The notes under the pieces: generated by a model
Told to the model about the DNA's origin: nothing
What the model saw: the letters and a program-made list of their open reading frames with translations, nothing else
The model's database searches: none
Translations under genes and position numbers: made by a program
Part shown: piece by piece, positions 8,604 through 16,437 of the stretch
Position numbering within the stretch: the first letter of the stretch is position 1
Layout: every line of letters begins with the position of its first letter
Origin: Gammaproteobacteria bacterium
Lineage (GTDB): Bacteria > Pseudomonadota > Gammaproteobacteria > Pseudomonadales > Azotimanducaceae
Length of the DNA: 64,000 bases
Assembly: GCA_009840545.1 (NCBI GenBank)
Contig: VXNM01000008.1
Span: 6,339-70,338 of the forward strand
Direction: 5' to 3'

Positions 8604-9053
8604 TTAGCGAACCCACTTTACTGCTCGAAATTCCAGATCTTCGGGATGTACGTCCCGTTCCGAAACGACATGACTCTTTGCAGAGATTCGTAGCCTGTCC
8701 ATTTCCTGCCGGTTGCCAGCGACGAGTGGATGCCAATCGTACAGATCGCTACCTTCCGCGATCAGGCGATAAGCGCAGGTGCTCGGTAACCAACTCAATT
8801 CCAAGACATTACTTGGGGTGATCTTTACGCAAGAATCGACGAGACTGAGTCGATTCTCGTAGTTGGTACATTGACAAGTAGGGATATCCAGAAGACCACA
8901 AGCCACTGGTGTGACCGACACTTCTCCTGTGTCTTCATTCTGGAACTTTATGCGACAACATTGAGCGCATCCGTCGCATAGGAGCTCCCACTCTTCCGGA
9001 CTCATTTCATCCAGTCGTTTGATCTTCCAAAACTGGCTCTTAGGTCGGGTCAT
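8604..9053 (-). CDS. ycgN: YcgN family cysteine-cluster protein (UPF0260)
   Basis: A 149-residue protein of the YcgN/YkgJ family. The conserved core KRLDEMSPEEWELLCDGC is followed by QCC, then CGLL...CQCTNY and the late WLPSTCAYRL segment, all as in enterobacterial YcgN. The cysteines suggest a bound metal or iron-sulfur centre, but the function is not established. I chose the ATG at 9053 (MTRPKS) over one 60 nt upstream because it matches the family N-terminus. It overlaps the end of rnd by 14 nt, indicating translational coupling; rnd and ycgN are neighbours in other gammaproteobacteria too. Confidence 0.88.
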   Translation of the reverse strand: MTRPKSQFWKIKRLDEMSPEEWELLCDGCAQCCRIKFQNEDTGEVSVTPVACGLLDIPTCQCTNYENRLSLVDSCVKITPSNVLELSWLPSTCAYRLIAEGSDLYDWHPLVAGNRQEMDRLRISAKSHVVSERDVHPEDLEFRAVKWVR

Positions 9054-10152
9054 AAGGATTGCGCAATATTTCTCGAAATTCTTTTCCCAACAACAGGTCC
9101 CTCCAACGTCCAAAACTTCGAGGAAACTTTCGGGATTGAGAAAAGTAATTAGACCACTCTATGAGGTTGCCTTGATTACCGAGGAGGTTCCGAGACATTT
9201 GAAGTTGCTCAGACTTGAACTTCACAATCTCTTTCATTCTGACAACAACCGAGCTCTTCTTGTGAAACCGTTGTGACTCGAAGTCTGCTCGCCGTATCTT
9301 AAGTGGAGCTACCCGCGCGTGCTTCAACTCCTTGCGAAGAGTCCTATGTAGACGTCCACCTAACCGCATTCCCAGTTCGTCACGAAATTGGGCAATTGGC
9401 TCGCTGCGATGTTGGACCGACCAAACTAACTGTTCATCGGTTGCGATCCATCGTCTAGGAACATTACTTCTCTTCGCTAATGACTCTCGCCACTCGTTCA
9501 GCAATATCGCCAAGGATTGCTCGTGTTTCGTTAGTTTGCGCAATCCCTGCACATTGCTGAGTTCATACTTCCAGCTTATGCCTTGTGAAGCAAGGTGAAT
9601 CTGCATTTCTTCTTCAAACCACTCGAGTCGACCAAGGTCTCTCAATCGTCCGAAGAGTGCTATATACAAAGGAAGCAAATACTGGACATCGTCAATTGCG
9701 TACTCAAGCTGTCTCTTGGATAGCGGTCGCTTGCTCCAATTGGAAGTGGTGATCGAAGACGATTGGTTGAGTTCGATCTTCAGATATTCCTTGACAACTC
9801 CATGGTATGACCGCTGATCCTCGGGAGACACGAATGCATGTGCCATCTGTGTATCGACAACACCTGAAGGTGTTTCACCAAATAGGTAATGCAAGATCTT
9901 TAGGTCTTCGCTTGCAGCATGCATCACTTTCTGCAAGTGTGGATTCCTCATTAACATCTCAATGGGTTTCAGATTGAGTGGTGCTGCGAGATCTACTACA
10001 TAGCTGTTGTGACGAGTGGCAATCTGCAACAAGCAAGGAATACGGAAGAAAGTACGGCGTACGTAAAACTCTGTATCGATTCCGACTATGTCGGAGACAT
10101 CATGAACAACACGATCGAGATCTTCTTGTTTGTCAATTATCGTCTCAGACAC
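9040..10152 (-). CDS. rnd: Ribonuclease D
   Basis: A 3'-5' exoribonuclease of the DEDD superfamily involved in tRNA 3' maturation. Exo I is GIDTEF (about residue 25), Exo II is HAASEDLKIL, and Exo III includes DVQYLLPLY; an HRDC-like region follows (EWRESLAKRSNVPRRW). With the GTG at 10152 as start the protein is 370 residues, close to the 375 of the E. coli enzyme. An upstream in-frame ATG at 10221 would overlap recR by 77 nt and add residues unlike the family, so I reject it; a TTG at 10158 is the other option. The start overlaps the recR stop by 8 nt, so the genes are probably coupled. Confidence 0.92.
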   Translation of the reverse strand: MSETIIDKQEDLDRVVHDVSDIVGIDTEFYVRRTFFRIPCLLQIATRHNSYVVDLAAPLNLKPIEMLMRNPHLQKVMHAASEDLKILHYLFGETPSGVVDTQMAHAFVSPEDQRSYHGVVKEYLKIELNQSSSITTSNWSKRPLSKRQLEYAIDDVQYLLPLYIALFGRLRDLGRLEWFEEEMQIHLASQGISWKYELSNVQGLRKLTKHEQSLAILLNEWRESLAKRSNVPRRWIATDEQLVWSVQHRSEPIAQFRDELGMRLGGRLHRTLRKELKHARVAPLKIRRADFESQRFHKKSSVVVRMKEIVKFKSEQLQMSRNLLGNQGNLIEWSNYFSQSRKFPRSFGRWRDLLLGKEFREILRNPYDPT

Positions 10153-10753
10153 CGTCAATTGGCGTTCTTCCGCGCAGTGCGTGCGAGATTGTTGACATAT
10201 CCACGTATTCCAGTTCGCCACCTACTGGGATTCCGTGTGCGATTCTCGACACCACAACCTTAGTATCTTGAAGCAAGTCATAAATATAGATGGCGGTGGC
10301 TTCACCTTCCGATGACGTGCTGGTCGCAACGATTACTTCTTCGATGCTCTCCTCGACTACTCGGGATCTCAATAGATCCATGCCCAATTCACTCGGACCT
10401 ACACCGTCAATAGGAGACAGGTGACCGTGCAGTACGAAATACTTTCCTGAGAATCCTCCCGAGTGTTCTATTGCAACCACATCGGACGGCGTTTCCACAA
10501 CGCATAGCTGCTTTGAATGCGTGCGATTGTTAGCGCACAAGTCACAAATTTCGGTATCTGAGATGTTGCGACACAGTTTGCAGCTCGTTACATGAGCCAC
10601 TGCGTCTTGAAGTGCCTCCGCGAGAACCTGACCGCTCTCTCGATCCTTGTGGACCAAGTACAACGCCATCCTAGAAGCGGTCTTGGTTCCGACCCCAGGT
10701 AGTGTCTGTAATGCATGAACAAGGTGCGCCATTTTGGGACTGAAGCTTTTCAC
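10145..10753 (-). CDS. recR: Recombination protein RecR
   Basis: A 202-residue RecR, full length. The N-terminal helix-hairpin-helix (LPGVGTKTASRMALYLV), the four-cysteine zinc finger (CKLCRNISDTEICDLC) and the Toprim domain (LCVVETPSDVVAIEHSGGF, then VIVATSTSSEGEATA) are all present. RecR acts with RecF and RecO to load RecA onto SSB-coated gaps. The gene starts 8 bp after dnaX stops and ends inside the start of rnd. The usual small gene between dnaX and recR, ybaB/ebfC, is absent here. Confidence 0.97.
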   Translation of the reverse strand: MKSFSPKMAHLVHALQTLPGVGTKTASRMALYLVHKDRESGQVLAEALQDAVAHVTSCKLCRNISDTEICDLCANNRTHSKQLCVVETPSDVVAIEHSGGFSGKYFVLHGHLSPIDGVGPSELGMDLLRSRVVEESIEEVIVATSTSSEGEATAIYIYDLLQDTKVVVSRIAHGIPVGGELEYVDMSTISHALRGRTPIDGV

Positions 10754-10761
10754 GACAGACT

Positions 10762-12447
10762 TCAGTGCAGCCGAATTTCGCCGATTCGAGCCCCAAAATC
10801 TCTCTTCAACGCCTGAACGAAAGCATCATTCTCGAGTTCTTGCTTGGCGGCCTCCATTCGTTCTTGCCGTTCACGCTTTCTCCGATCGCGAAGGTCCTTT
10901 TCGTGCTCTACTGCCTCGTTACGAATGCGACTGAATCGTTGGGCTGGAGTTTCCGTAAGTAGTTCGCCTTCTTGCATGGATACCGAACAACTCTCACCGA
11001 GAAAGTCTTGAATTGCGGCGGCCACCTCAAGAATTTTGGACTCGGTCCAAAAACTCCTATCCTTTGGCTCGCTTCGAAGAACGAGATTCTCTCCTCTTTT
11101 CTCAACGAGTTCCGTCTTATACAAACCTTGCTTGAGCTCGATCGGGATCGACAAATTCTTAACGATATCGAACCACTCAAAGGAAATCTCAGATTGCTTA
11201 GAAGAGTCTTCGGTCTCTGCAACTTCAGAATCTCTGCTCTCTTGCTCGTCGAAATGGTCTTGTTTAGCGGAAACCTCGACAGGGTCCGAGTTAGTCTTCG
11301 TCGACTCTTGCTCCACCGATGACGAATCGTCAGTGTTGGAAATAGGATTGCGTTCGGGCGGCTCGGAAACGGGATACGCCTCAACCGGCTCGAAATCGAG
11401 GAGCCGCAACATAGTCATTTCGAACCCAATTCGATGATCGGGTGCGAACCGGAGGTCGCGAGTTCCAATCAGCAAGACCTGATAGGCGACTTGTAGCCAT
11501 TCCGGAGAGAGTTTTTGCGCAAACCGCACTAATGACTCTTCGGTTAGTTGTCTTGTCACCTTAAACATCGACATCGCATGAATCGAGCGCTGCAAGCTCG
11601 CAAGAAGATCACTGTAATTCACCGCCCGAGCCGCCATTTCTTGTGTGAACTCGATTACACCGTTGCGATCTCCGGCCACAATCAATTCCAGAATCGCAGT
11701 TACTTCGTTAACTCGAGCGGTTCCCAACATGTCGGAGACATTGGCTAGCGTGAGTGCTCCGCCTCCATGGGAAATCGCTTGATCCGCAATTGACAAAGCA
11801 TCTCGCATGCTCCCGTCCGCGGCTTGCGAAATTACATCCAATGCCTCCGTTTCAGCACTGACATTCTCGCTATCCAGCACTTCCTGAAGCTGATCCCGAA
11901 TAGTCCTAGGAGAAATATTCTTTAGGTGGAACTGAAGGCATCGGGACAAAACAGTTACGGGGATCTTCTTGGGATCGGTAGTAGCCAAAACGAACTTTAC
12001 GTGTTCGGGCGGCTCTTCTAACGTCTTCAACAATGCGTTGAAGCTTGATGTAGAAAGCATGTGAACTTCGTCGATGAGGTATACCCGGTATCGGCCCATC
12101 GAAGGCTTTAGATTGGCATTTTCGAGGAGTTGCCGCATGTCTTCGACCCCTGTCCTGGAAGCGGCATCCACTTCAATTAAGTCAATGAAGCTGCCGTCTC
12201 GCAAACCAATGCAGCAGTCACACTTTCCGCAAGGTGTAGAACTAACACCTTGCTCGCAATTTAGGCAATTGGCAAGGATTCTGCCCAGAGTCGTCTTGCC
12301 AACTCCACGTGTTCCCGAAAACAGATAAGCATGGTGTAGTCTGTCGTAGTCGAGAGCATTGACAAGCGCGCGCACGGTGTGATCTTGTCCCCTCACCTCG
12401 TGAAAAGTTCGAGGTCTATACTTCCGTGCAAGAACTGTGTAACTCAT
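10762..12447 (-). CDS. dnaX: DNA polymerase III subunit gamma/tau
   Basis: A 561-residue clamp-loader ATPase. Walker A GTRGVGKT lies near residues 45-52, the zinc-binding cluster (C..CEQGVSSTPCGKCDCC) follows, then Walker B LIDEVHML and the SRC motif (LSRCLQFHL). The C-terminal part (about residues 370-561) is acidic and then basic, as in the tau-specific region that contacts DnaB and the polymerase. I saw no A-rich slippery heptamer of the kind that makes a short gamma form in E. coli, though a weaker site could be missed. dnaX is the first gene of the dnaX-recR-rnd-ycgN run and is divergent from the GDPD gene 40 bp away. Confidence 0.96.
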   Translation of the reverse strand: MSYTVLARKYRPRTFHEVRGQDHTVRALVNALDYDRLHHAYLFSGTRGVGKTTLGRILANCLNCEQGVSSTPCGKCDCCIGLRDGSFIDLIEVDAASRTGVEDMRQLLENANLKPSMGRYRVYLIDEVHMLSTSSFNALLKTLEEPPEHVKFVLATTDPKKIPVTVLSRCLQFHLKNISPRTIRDQLQEVLDSENVSAETEALDVISQAADGSMRDALSIADQAISHGGGALTLANVSDMLGTARVNEVTAILELIVAGDRNGVIEFTQEMAARAVNYSDLLASLQRSIHAMSMFKVTRQLTEESLVRFAQKLSPEWLQVAYQVLLIGTRDLRFAPDHRIGFEMTMLRLLDFEPVEAYPVSEPPERNPISNTDDSSSVEQESTKTNSDPVEVSAKQDHFDEQESRDSEVAETEDSSKQSEISFEWFDIVKNLSIPIELKQGLYKTELVEKRGENLVLRSEPKDRSFWTESKILEVAAAIQDFLGESCSVSMQEGELLTETPAQRFSRIRNEAVEHEKDLRDRRKRERQERMEAAKQELENDAFVQALKRDFGARIGEIRLH

Positions 12448-12487
12448 CCACTCACATTGTATTTACTCCACCGACTATTCTTCTGCG

Positions 12488-13192
12488 ATGCAAGACACCT
12501 CTAGCTTCAAAGTGATTGGGCACCGTGGTGCAGCCGCACTGGAACCCGAAAACACCCTTCGGTCTTTCACCCGCGCCGTTCGCGAGGGGGTCGATGCCAT
12601 TGAGTTTGACGTTCAGTTTGTCGACGGAAACGTTGTCGTCTTGCATGACGACTCGGTAGATAGAACGAGCAATAGTAGTGGGCTAGCTAGCTCATTCTCT
12701 TTTGAGGGCATTAGAGAGCTCGATTTCGGACTTGGTGAGCGCATACCAACGTTGGAGGAGGCTGTAGACAGCATTCCTCCCAATGTTCTCGTAAACGTGG
12801 AACTCAAGAGCAAGAACGCGGCAATTCCGAGCCTTGAAGTGCTTCGAAACTTCAGCGACCGTGAATTTCTTGTTTCTTCCTTTCGAATGTCCGAACTCGA
12901 GATAATTGCGAAAGCAGCAATCAACCAGAAAAATCTGGAAATTGGATTGCTGCACCTAGGATTGGATCGAAACGTCTTCCCGACCGCTACCAGAATTGGC
13001 GCAAGGGTTATTGGCCTCTGCGATCCATTTGTTCAAGTAGATACGGTTGATTCAGTTAGGTCGCGAGGCTACGAACTCTATGTATTTACAGTAAATGCCC
13101 TAGATCGAGCACGTGAACTCAAGAGTCTTGGTGCATCCGGAGTGTTTACGGACGCACCTGACAAGATAAACAGTAGGTCGCTTTGTAAGTGA
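12488..13192 (+). CDS. Glycerophosphodiester phosphodiesterase
   Basis: A 234-residue GDPD-family enzyme that hydrolyses glycerophosphodiesters to glycerol-3-phosphate and an alcohol. The active-site residues are visible: His12-Arg13 (GHRGA), Glu21-Asn22 (PENT), Glu39 and Asp41 (EFDV), and His53 (LHDD). The size and the lack of a signal peptide fit the cytosolic UgpQ-like subgroup. It is divergently arranged with dnaX, with only 40 bp between the starts, and convergent with pspC. Confidence 0.92.
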   Translation: MQDTSSFKVIGHRGAAALEPENTLRSFTRAVREGVDAIEFDVQFVDGNVVVLHDDSVDRTSNSSGLASSFSFEGIRELDFGLGERIPTLEEAVDSIPPNVLVNVELKSKNAAIPSLEVLRNFSDREFLVSSFRMSELEIIAKAAINQKNLEIGLLHLGLDRNVFPTATRIGARVIGLCDPFVQVDTVDSVRSRGYELYVFTVNALDRARELKSLGASGVFTDAPDKINSRSLCK

Positions 13193-13204
13193 GACAATGT
13201 GAGG

Positions 13205-13226
13205 AAGGATTGAGACTTCAATCCTT
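13205..13226. terminator. Perfect hairpin between convergent GDPD and pspC genes
   Basis: A 9-bp perfect inverted repeat (AAGGATTGA / TCAATCCTT) with a 4-nt loop sits right between the two converging genes and covers the pspC stop codon. Neither side has a clear T-run, so it is not a classical intrinsic terminator, but its place suggests a shared transcription barrier. Confidence 0.4.
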
Positions 13227-13688
13227 GAGGTTCTCAAATTCCTTGAACAATTCGTAACGTCCAGAGGTAATGTACGACTCCATCCTCTGGAGCTTCTTGT
13301 CCATTTTCGTGATCTCTCTTCGAACAGAACTCATGCGCCAGTGAAAACTGTTGGGCTGCTCAAACTCTTCAACAACCTTATCCTTTTTCTTCGCACGAGC
13401 ATACGTTTTTCTCTTTCGACCTCTGCGGTAACGATTGTTGTATTGAATTGGTTCCTCGTAGTCGTCGGGCTTTCGGTCCATGATGAATACTGCAATTATG
13501 TACGCAGGAATCACCACCCAGCCGATGCAGAAAACTCCAACTACGCATATTAGTCGTATGACCCAAGGTTCTGTCCCAAGGTATTGTGCAATTCCGGTAC
13601 AGACACCGAAAAGAGGCGCGTTGTCGGGGTCACGATAGAGCACCTTCGGACGCCGATTGGATTCTTCAAAGTGTTCTTCGGATGTCAC
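13218..13688 (-). CDS. pspC: Phage shock protein C (PspC domain)
   Basis: A 156-residue inner-membrane protein. The PspC domain (about residues 15-75) has the typical LYRDPDNAPLFGVCTGIAQYLG opening, one hydrophobic segment (VVGVFCIGWVVIPAYIIAVFIM) and the following short MDRKP end. A basic linker and a C-terminal coiled-coil-like helix (about residues 115-150) follow, making it longer than E. coli PspC (119 residues). In the Psp system PspB and PspC sense membrane stress and release PspA from PspF. A GGAGA ribosome-binding site stands 9 nt before the ATG. It is the last gene of pspABC. Confidence 0.93.
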   Translation of the reverse strand: MTSEEHFEESNRRPKVLYRDPDNAPLFGVCTGIAQYLGTEPWVIRLICVVGVFCIGWVVIPAYIIAVFIMDRKPDDYEEPIQYNNRYRRGRKRKTYARAKKKDKVVEEFEQPNSFHWRMSSVRREITKMDKKLQRMESYITSGRYELFKEFENLKD

Positions 13689-13757
13689 TGTCTTCTCTCC
13701 AAGAAATCACTGATGTCAGGTGAGGTCATGTCACACAATGCGCTGAGAAGGAGCTGT

Positions 13758-14009
13758 TCACTCATTCTCTCCGCCTTTCCTACGCCAGGTGGGGGTTTCG
13801 TTGTCGAGGATTGATTCCAAGGTCTCGATGCGATCTGCCATGTCTTCGGCTTTTTCCTCCAAGCTATGGAGTTCCTGCCGGTCTTCTCGAGACAGAATCG
13901 AATGTGCCCTTTTGGATCTAGCATAGTGCAAGATGATCCAGATTGGAGCAACAATGACCAGGAAAAGTATCCCTAGAACAAAAAAGATGATGAAAATTTC
14001 AGGGTGCAT
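13758..14009 (-). CDS. pspB: Phage shock protein B
   Basis: An 83-residue PspB. A hydrophobic N-terminal segment (about residues 3-22, ending PIWIILHY) is followed by an amphipathic coiled coil (SREDRQELHSLEEKAEDM) and the conserved ESILD end with a late TWR, matching E. coli PspB along its length. I start it at the ATG at 14009 (MHPEIF) because the 12 residues added by an upstream ATG are not found in the family. It partners PspC at the inner membrane to relay envelope stress to PspA and PspF. Confidence 0.93.
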   Translation of the reverse strand: MHPEIFIIFFVLGILFLVIVAPIWIILHYARSKRAHSILSREDRQELHSLEEKAEDMADRIETLESILDNETPTWRRKGGENE

Positions 14010-14075
14010 GGTGGTATGTCCCGGTATTCCGCTCAATGAAGTCAACTACGGTGAGCACTAATGCGAGGAACTCAG

Positions 14076-14744
14076 TTAACCGTTTGATTTTTCAGCAACT
14101 TTGCGCTTGAGCTCGGTCAATTCCGCATCAAGCTTTTCGTCTGCTTCCAGATCATTGATCTCGTCGGCTAGAGTCTTCTGACCCATGTCGAAGGACTCAA
14201 CCTCGCCTTCGAGGTCGTCAATCTTCCGTTCGTATTGTTCGAATCGAACGATCGCTTCGTCGACGTTGCGCTCAGAGAGCTGTCGTCGCACGTTGAGTCT
14301 CGCTTGGGCTGATTTGCCACGAACCAGGAGAGATGATTGTCTCGCCTTTGCATCTTTGAGTTTGTGCGTCAGCGTGGCAATATCTTGATTCATTTTGTCA
14401 AGCATGTCCGCAACCGCGACGAGTTCCTTGTCAATTGTGTCAAGGACCTCCGACGACTTCTCCCTTTCTACGAGAGCTGCTTTCGCTAAGTCGTCCCGCT
14501 CTTTACGAACTGCAACTTCAGCTTTGCGGTTCCACTCGGCGACATCGCGTTCGTAGTGCTCCTTCTTGCGAAGAAGCTCCTTTCGGTCGGCGATTCCTCG
14601 AGCGGCGGAAGTGCGAACTTCGACCAAAGTCTGTTCCATTTCCTGAATGATTAGCCGAATCATCTTTGAAGGATCTTGCGCCTTGTCCAACATCGCATTG
14701 ATGTTGGAATTGACGATGTCGGCAACTCTAGAAAATACACTCAT
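14076..14744 (-). CDS. pspA: Phage shock protein A
   Basis: A 222-residue PspA, the peripheral membrane protein that both inhibits PspF and stabilises damaged membranes as oligomers (ESCRT-III fold). The N-terminus MSVFSRVADIVNSNINAMLD and the EDP-like QDPSKMIRLIIQEME region match the family; the remainder is a long coiled coil. I take the ATG at 14744 (MSVFSR) rather than one 63 nt upstream, because the sigma-54 promoter at 14788-14803 would put the transcription start between the two. Confidence 0.97.
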   Translation of the reverse strand: MSVFSRVADIVNSNINAMLDKAQDPSKMIRLIIQEMEQTLVEVRTSAARGIADRKELLRKKEHYERDVAEWNRKAEVAVRKERDDLAKAALVEREKSSEVLDTIDKELVAVADMLDKMNQDIATLTHKLKDAKARQSSLLVRGKSAQARLNVRRQLSERNVDEAIVRFEQYERKIDDLEGEVESFDMGQKTLADEINDLEADEKLDAELTELKRKVAEKSNG

Positions 14745-14787
14745 AACTGTCTCCGATTGAGTAGGTACATTCAGATGCATTGGTTGA

Positions 14788-14803
14788 TGCAAGTACTGTG
14801 CCA
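14788..14803 (-). promoter_or_regulatory. Sigma-54 promoter of pspABC
   Basis: On the minus strand the sequence TGGCACAGTACTTGCA is a perfect match to the -24/-12 consensus (TGGCAC-N5-TTGCA). Transcription should start near 14777, leaving about a 33-nt leader before the pspA ATG. The divergent pspF supplies the activator. PspF enhancer sites should lie between here and 14914; I could not identify them with confidence. Confidence 0.93.
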
Positions 14804-14914
14804 ACATGTACCAGAGTGTTGAAGCTAATTCTCGTCGGACACCAAAATCTCACTAAAGGTAACATTAGACGATTCAATTTGGTCAAAACTCTTAACTCTT
14901 GGTTGTTTTCGGCA

Positions 14915-15925
14915 ATGCCTCTTAATGAAACTCAATTAATCGGAGAGTCCCCTTCTTTTTTGAAAGTGCTTGAAGAAGTCTCAACGCTAGCTGAACTAGA
15001 CAAACCAGTCTTGCTAGTGGGTGAGAGAGGAACTGGAAAGGAACTGTTCGCTGCTCGTCTGCACTACTTGTCCAAGAGATGGGAATCAGTATATCTCCAA
15101 GTTAATTGTGCGTCATTGACCGAGTCACTTCTTGAGTCCGAATTGTTTGGTCATGAAGCTGGTTCGTTTACCGGAGCAACGCGACGCCACATGGGAAGAT
15201 TTGAGCGCGCAAATACAGGAACGCTTTTTCTCGATGAGCTCGCGACCGCATCTATGCGAGTTCAAGAAAAGATTCTTCGCGTCATCGAATACGGCGAGTT
15301 TGAAAGAGTAGGCGGAGCTGGCACGATTCAAACGGATGTGCGCATTGTTGCGGCAACTAATGAAGATCTCCCCACCCTCGCGGAAGCCGGGAAGTTTAGG
15401 GACGATCTACTTGATCGACTTGCATTCGACGTTATCACTCTTCCACCATTGCGGTCTCGAACAGACGACATTCTTCTGTTGGCTGAGCACTTTGCAATCA
15501 ACATGGCAAATGAACTCGGTCGTGACGTTTTTCCGGGCTTTGCGGACAACGCAAGAGAGTTGCTCTTGGACTACGATTGGCCCGGCAACGTACGGCAGCT
15601 CAAGAACGTTGTTGAACGCGCCGTTTATAGAAATGATCCTGAAGAACTGGTCGACGAAGTTGTACTAGATCCATTCGAGTCTCCATATCGCCTGAATGGA
15701 AACTCCGCTACGCCACCGCCTACTGAGTTTCAAGGTTTCTTCAGACTGCCGATGGACCTGAAGAAGACCCTGGAGGAGCTTGAAATCCAAGCAATCGAGA
15801 AAGCGCTCGTCGAGTCGAAGCACAATCAACGACGAGTGGCAGAGAGCTTGGGGCTCACCTATCACCAGCTCCGCAACTTGCTTCGAAAGTACTCTCTCTC
15901 AACTTCGAGAAGCCCTGAGGAGTGA
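14915..15925 (+). CDS. pspF: Psp operon transcriptional activator PspF
   Basis: A 336-residue sigma-54 activator without a receiver domain, as expected for PspF. It opens with MPLNETQLIGESPSFLKVLE, then Walker A GERGTGKE, the GSFTGA loop (a variant of GAFTGA that contacts sigma-54), Walker B GTLFLDE, and the sensor RSRTDD region. A FIS-type helix-turn-helix ends the protein (NQRRVAESLGLTYHQLRNLL). The ATG at 14915 matches the family start; 45 further codons upstream are open but would run through the psp intergenic region. It is divergent from pspABC, the classical arrangement. Confidence 0.96.
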   Translation: MPLNETQLIGESPSFLKVLEEVSTLAELDKPVLLVGERGTGKELFAARLHYLSKRWESVYLQVNCASLTESLLESELFGHEAGSFTGATRRHMGRFERANTGTLFLDELATASMRVQEKILRVIEYGEFERVGGAGTIQTDVRIVAATNEDLPTLAEAGKFRDDLLDRLAFDVITLPPLRSRTDDILLLAEHFAINMANELGRDVFPGFADNARELLLDYDWPGNVRQLKNVVERAVYRNDPEELVDEVVLDPFESPYRLNGNSATPPPTEFQGFFRLPMDLKKTLEELEIQAIEKALVESKHNQRRVAESLGLTYHQLRNLLRKYSLSTSRSPEE

Positions 15926-16012
15926 TCACCAACGACGCTGTGGTTGAACTCATACAGTGCAATTGACACATGCCAAACCCACTCGACACGACTAGAATCC
16001 CATAAGCCCATC

Positions 16013-16041
16013 TATAATTCTTAATACTGCGTTAATGCAGT
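16013..16041 (+). promoter_or_regulatory. -10 box and leader hairpin before ffs
   Basis: A consensus TATAAT stands at 16013-16018, placing transcription start near 16025. No good -35 is found at standard spacing; TTGACA at 15963-15968 is too far upstream. A 5-bp hairpin ACTGC/GCAGT (16026-16041) immediately precedes the mature RNA and may be part of a leader removed during maturation. Confidence 0.45.
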
Positions 16042-16044
16042 CCA

Positions 16045-16158
16045 ATGGCGGCTCGGCTCGGCCCCTCCGCGACGACAAGTTGTGAACCCCGTCAGGCCTG
16101 GAAGGGAGCAGCGGTAGCAGTGGACTCGGGTGCCGGAATAAGGCTGACCGGTCGCCAC
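16045..16158 (+). ncRNA. ffs: Signal recognition particle 4.5S RNA
   Basis: The conserved SRP domain IV is readable: GTCAGGCCTGGAAGG, then GGAGCAGC and the GTGCCGG segment of the asymmetric loops. The ends TGGCG (16046-16050) and CGCCA (16153-16157) pair to close the rod. The length of about 112-114 nt is that of 4.5S RNA in gammaproteobacteria. It binds Ffh and directs membrane proteins to FtsY. Confidence 0.95.
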
Positions 16159-16183
16159 CTGAAAGAGCTGTCGCACATGATTG

Positions 16184-16273
16184 GGAGAGGTGTCCGAGAG
16201 GCCGAAGGAGCGCGCTTGGAAAGCGCGTATGGGCTGAAACCCATCGAGGGTTCGAATCCCTCCCTCTCCGCCA
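16184..16273 (+). tRNA. tRNA-Ser (anticodon GGA)
   Basis: A class II tRNA. The acceptor stem GGAGAGG/CCTCTCC, the anticodon stem CGCGC/GCGCG with loop TTGGAAA (anticodon GGA), a long variable arm, and the GGTTCGAATCC T-arm are all present. The CCA end is encoded (16271-16273). It lies 25 bp after ffs and may be co-transcribed with it. Confidence 0.98.
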
Positions 16274-16437
16274 TGCGATTGCCAAGTTCGCACAATTGTT
16301 GCCTGAATCGTGATTTTCATGTGCCGTACAATGGCGATGAACAGATCTTGCGGTATCAGATCTTGTTTTGATTGTCTCTGGAATACCTTCCATTCAGTGC
16401 AGGCGCAATTTCTCAACTTGAACCTAGAACACTCAAC

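Noticed and set aside
10762-12447. Possible programmed frameshift in dnaX to make a short gamma subunit.
   Set aside because: No A-rich slippery heptamer with a following hairpin was found in the expected middle part of the gene.
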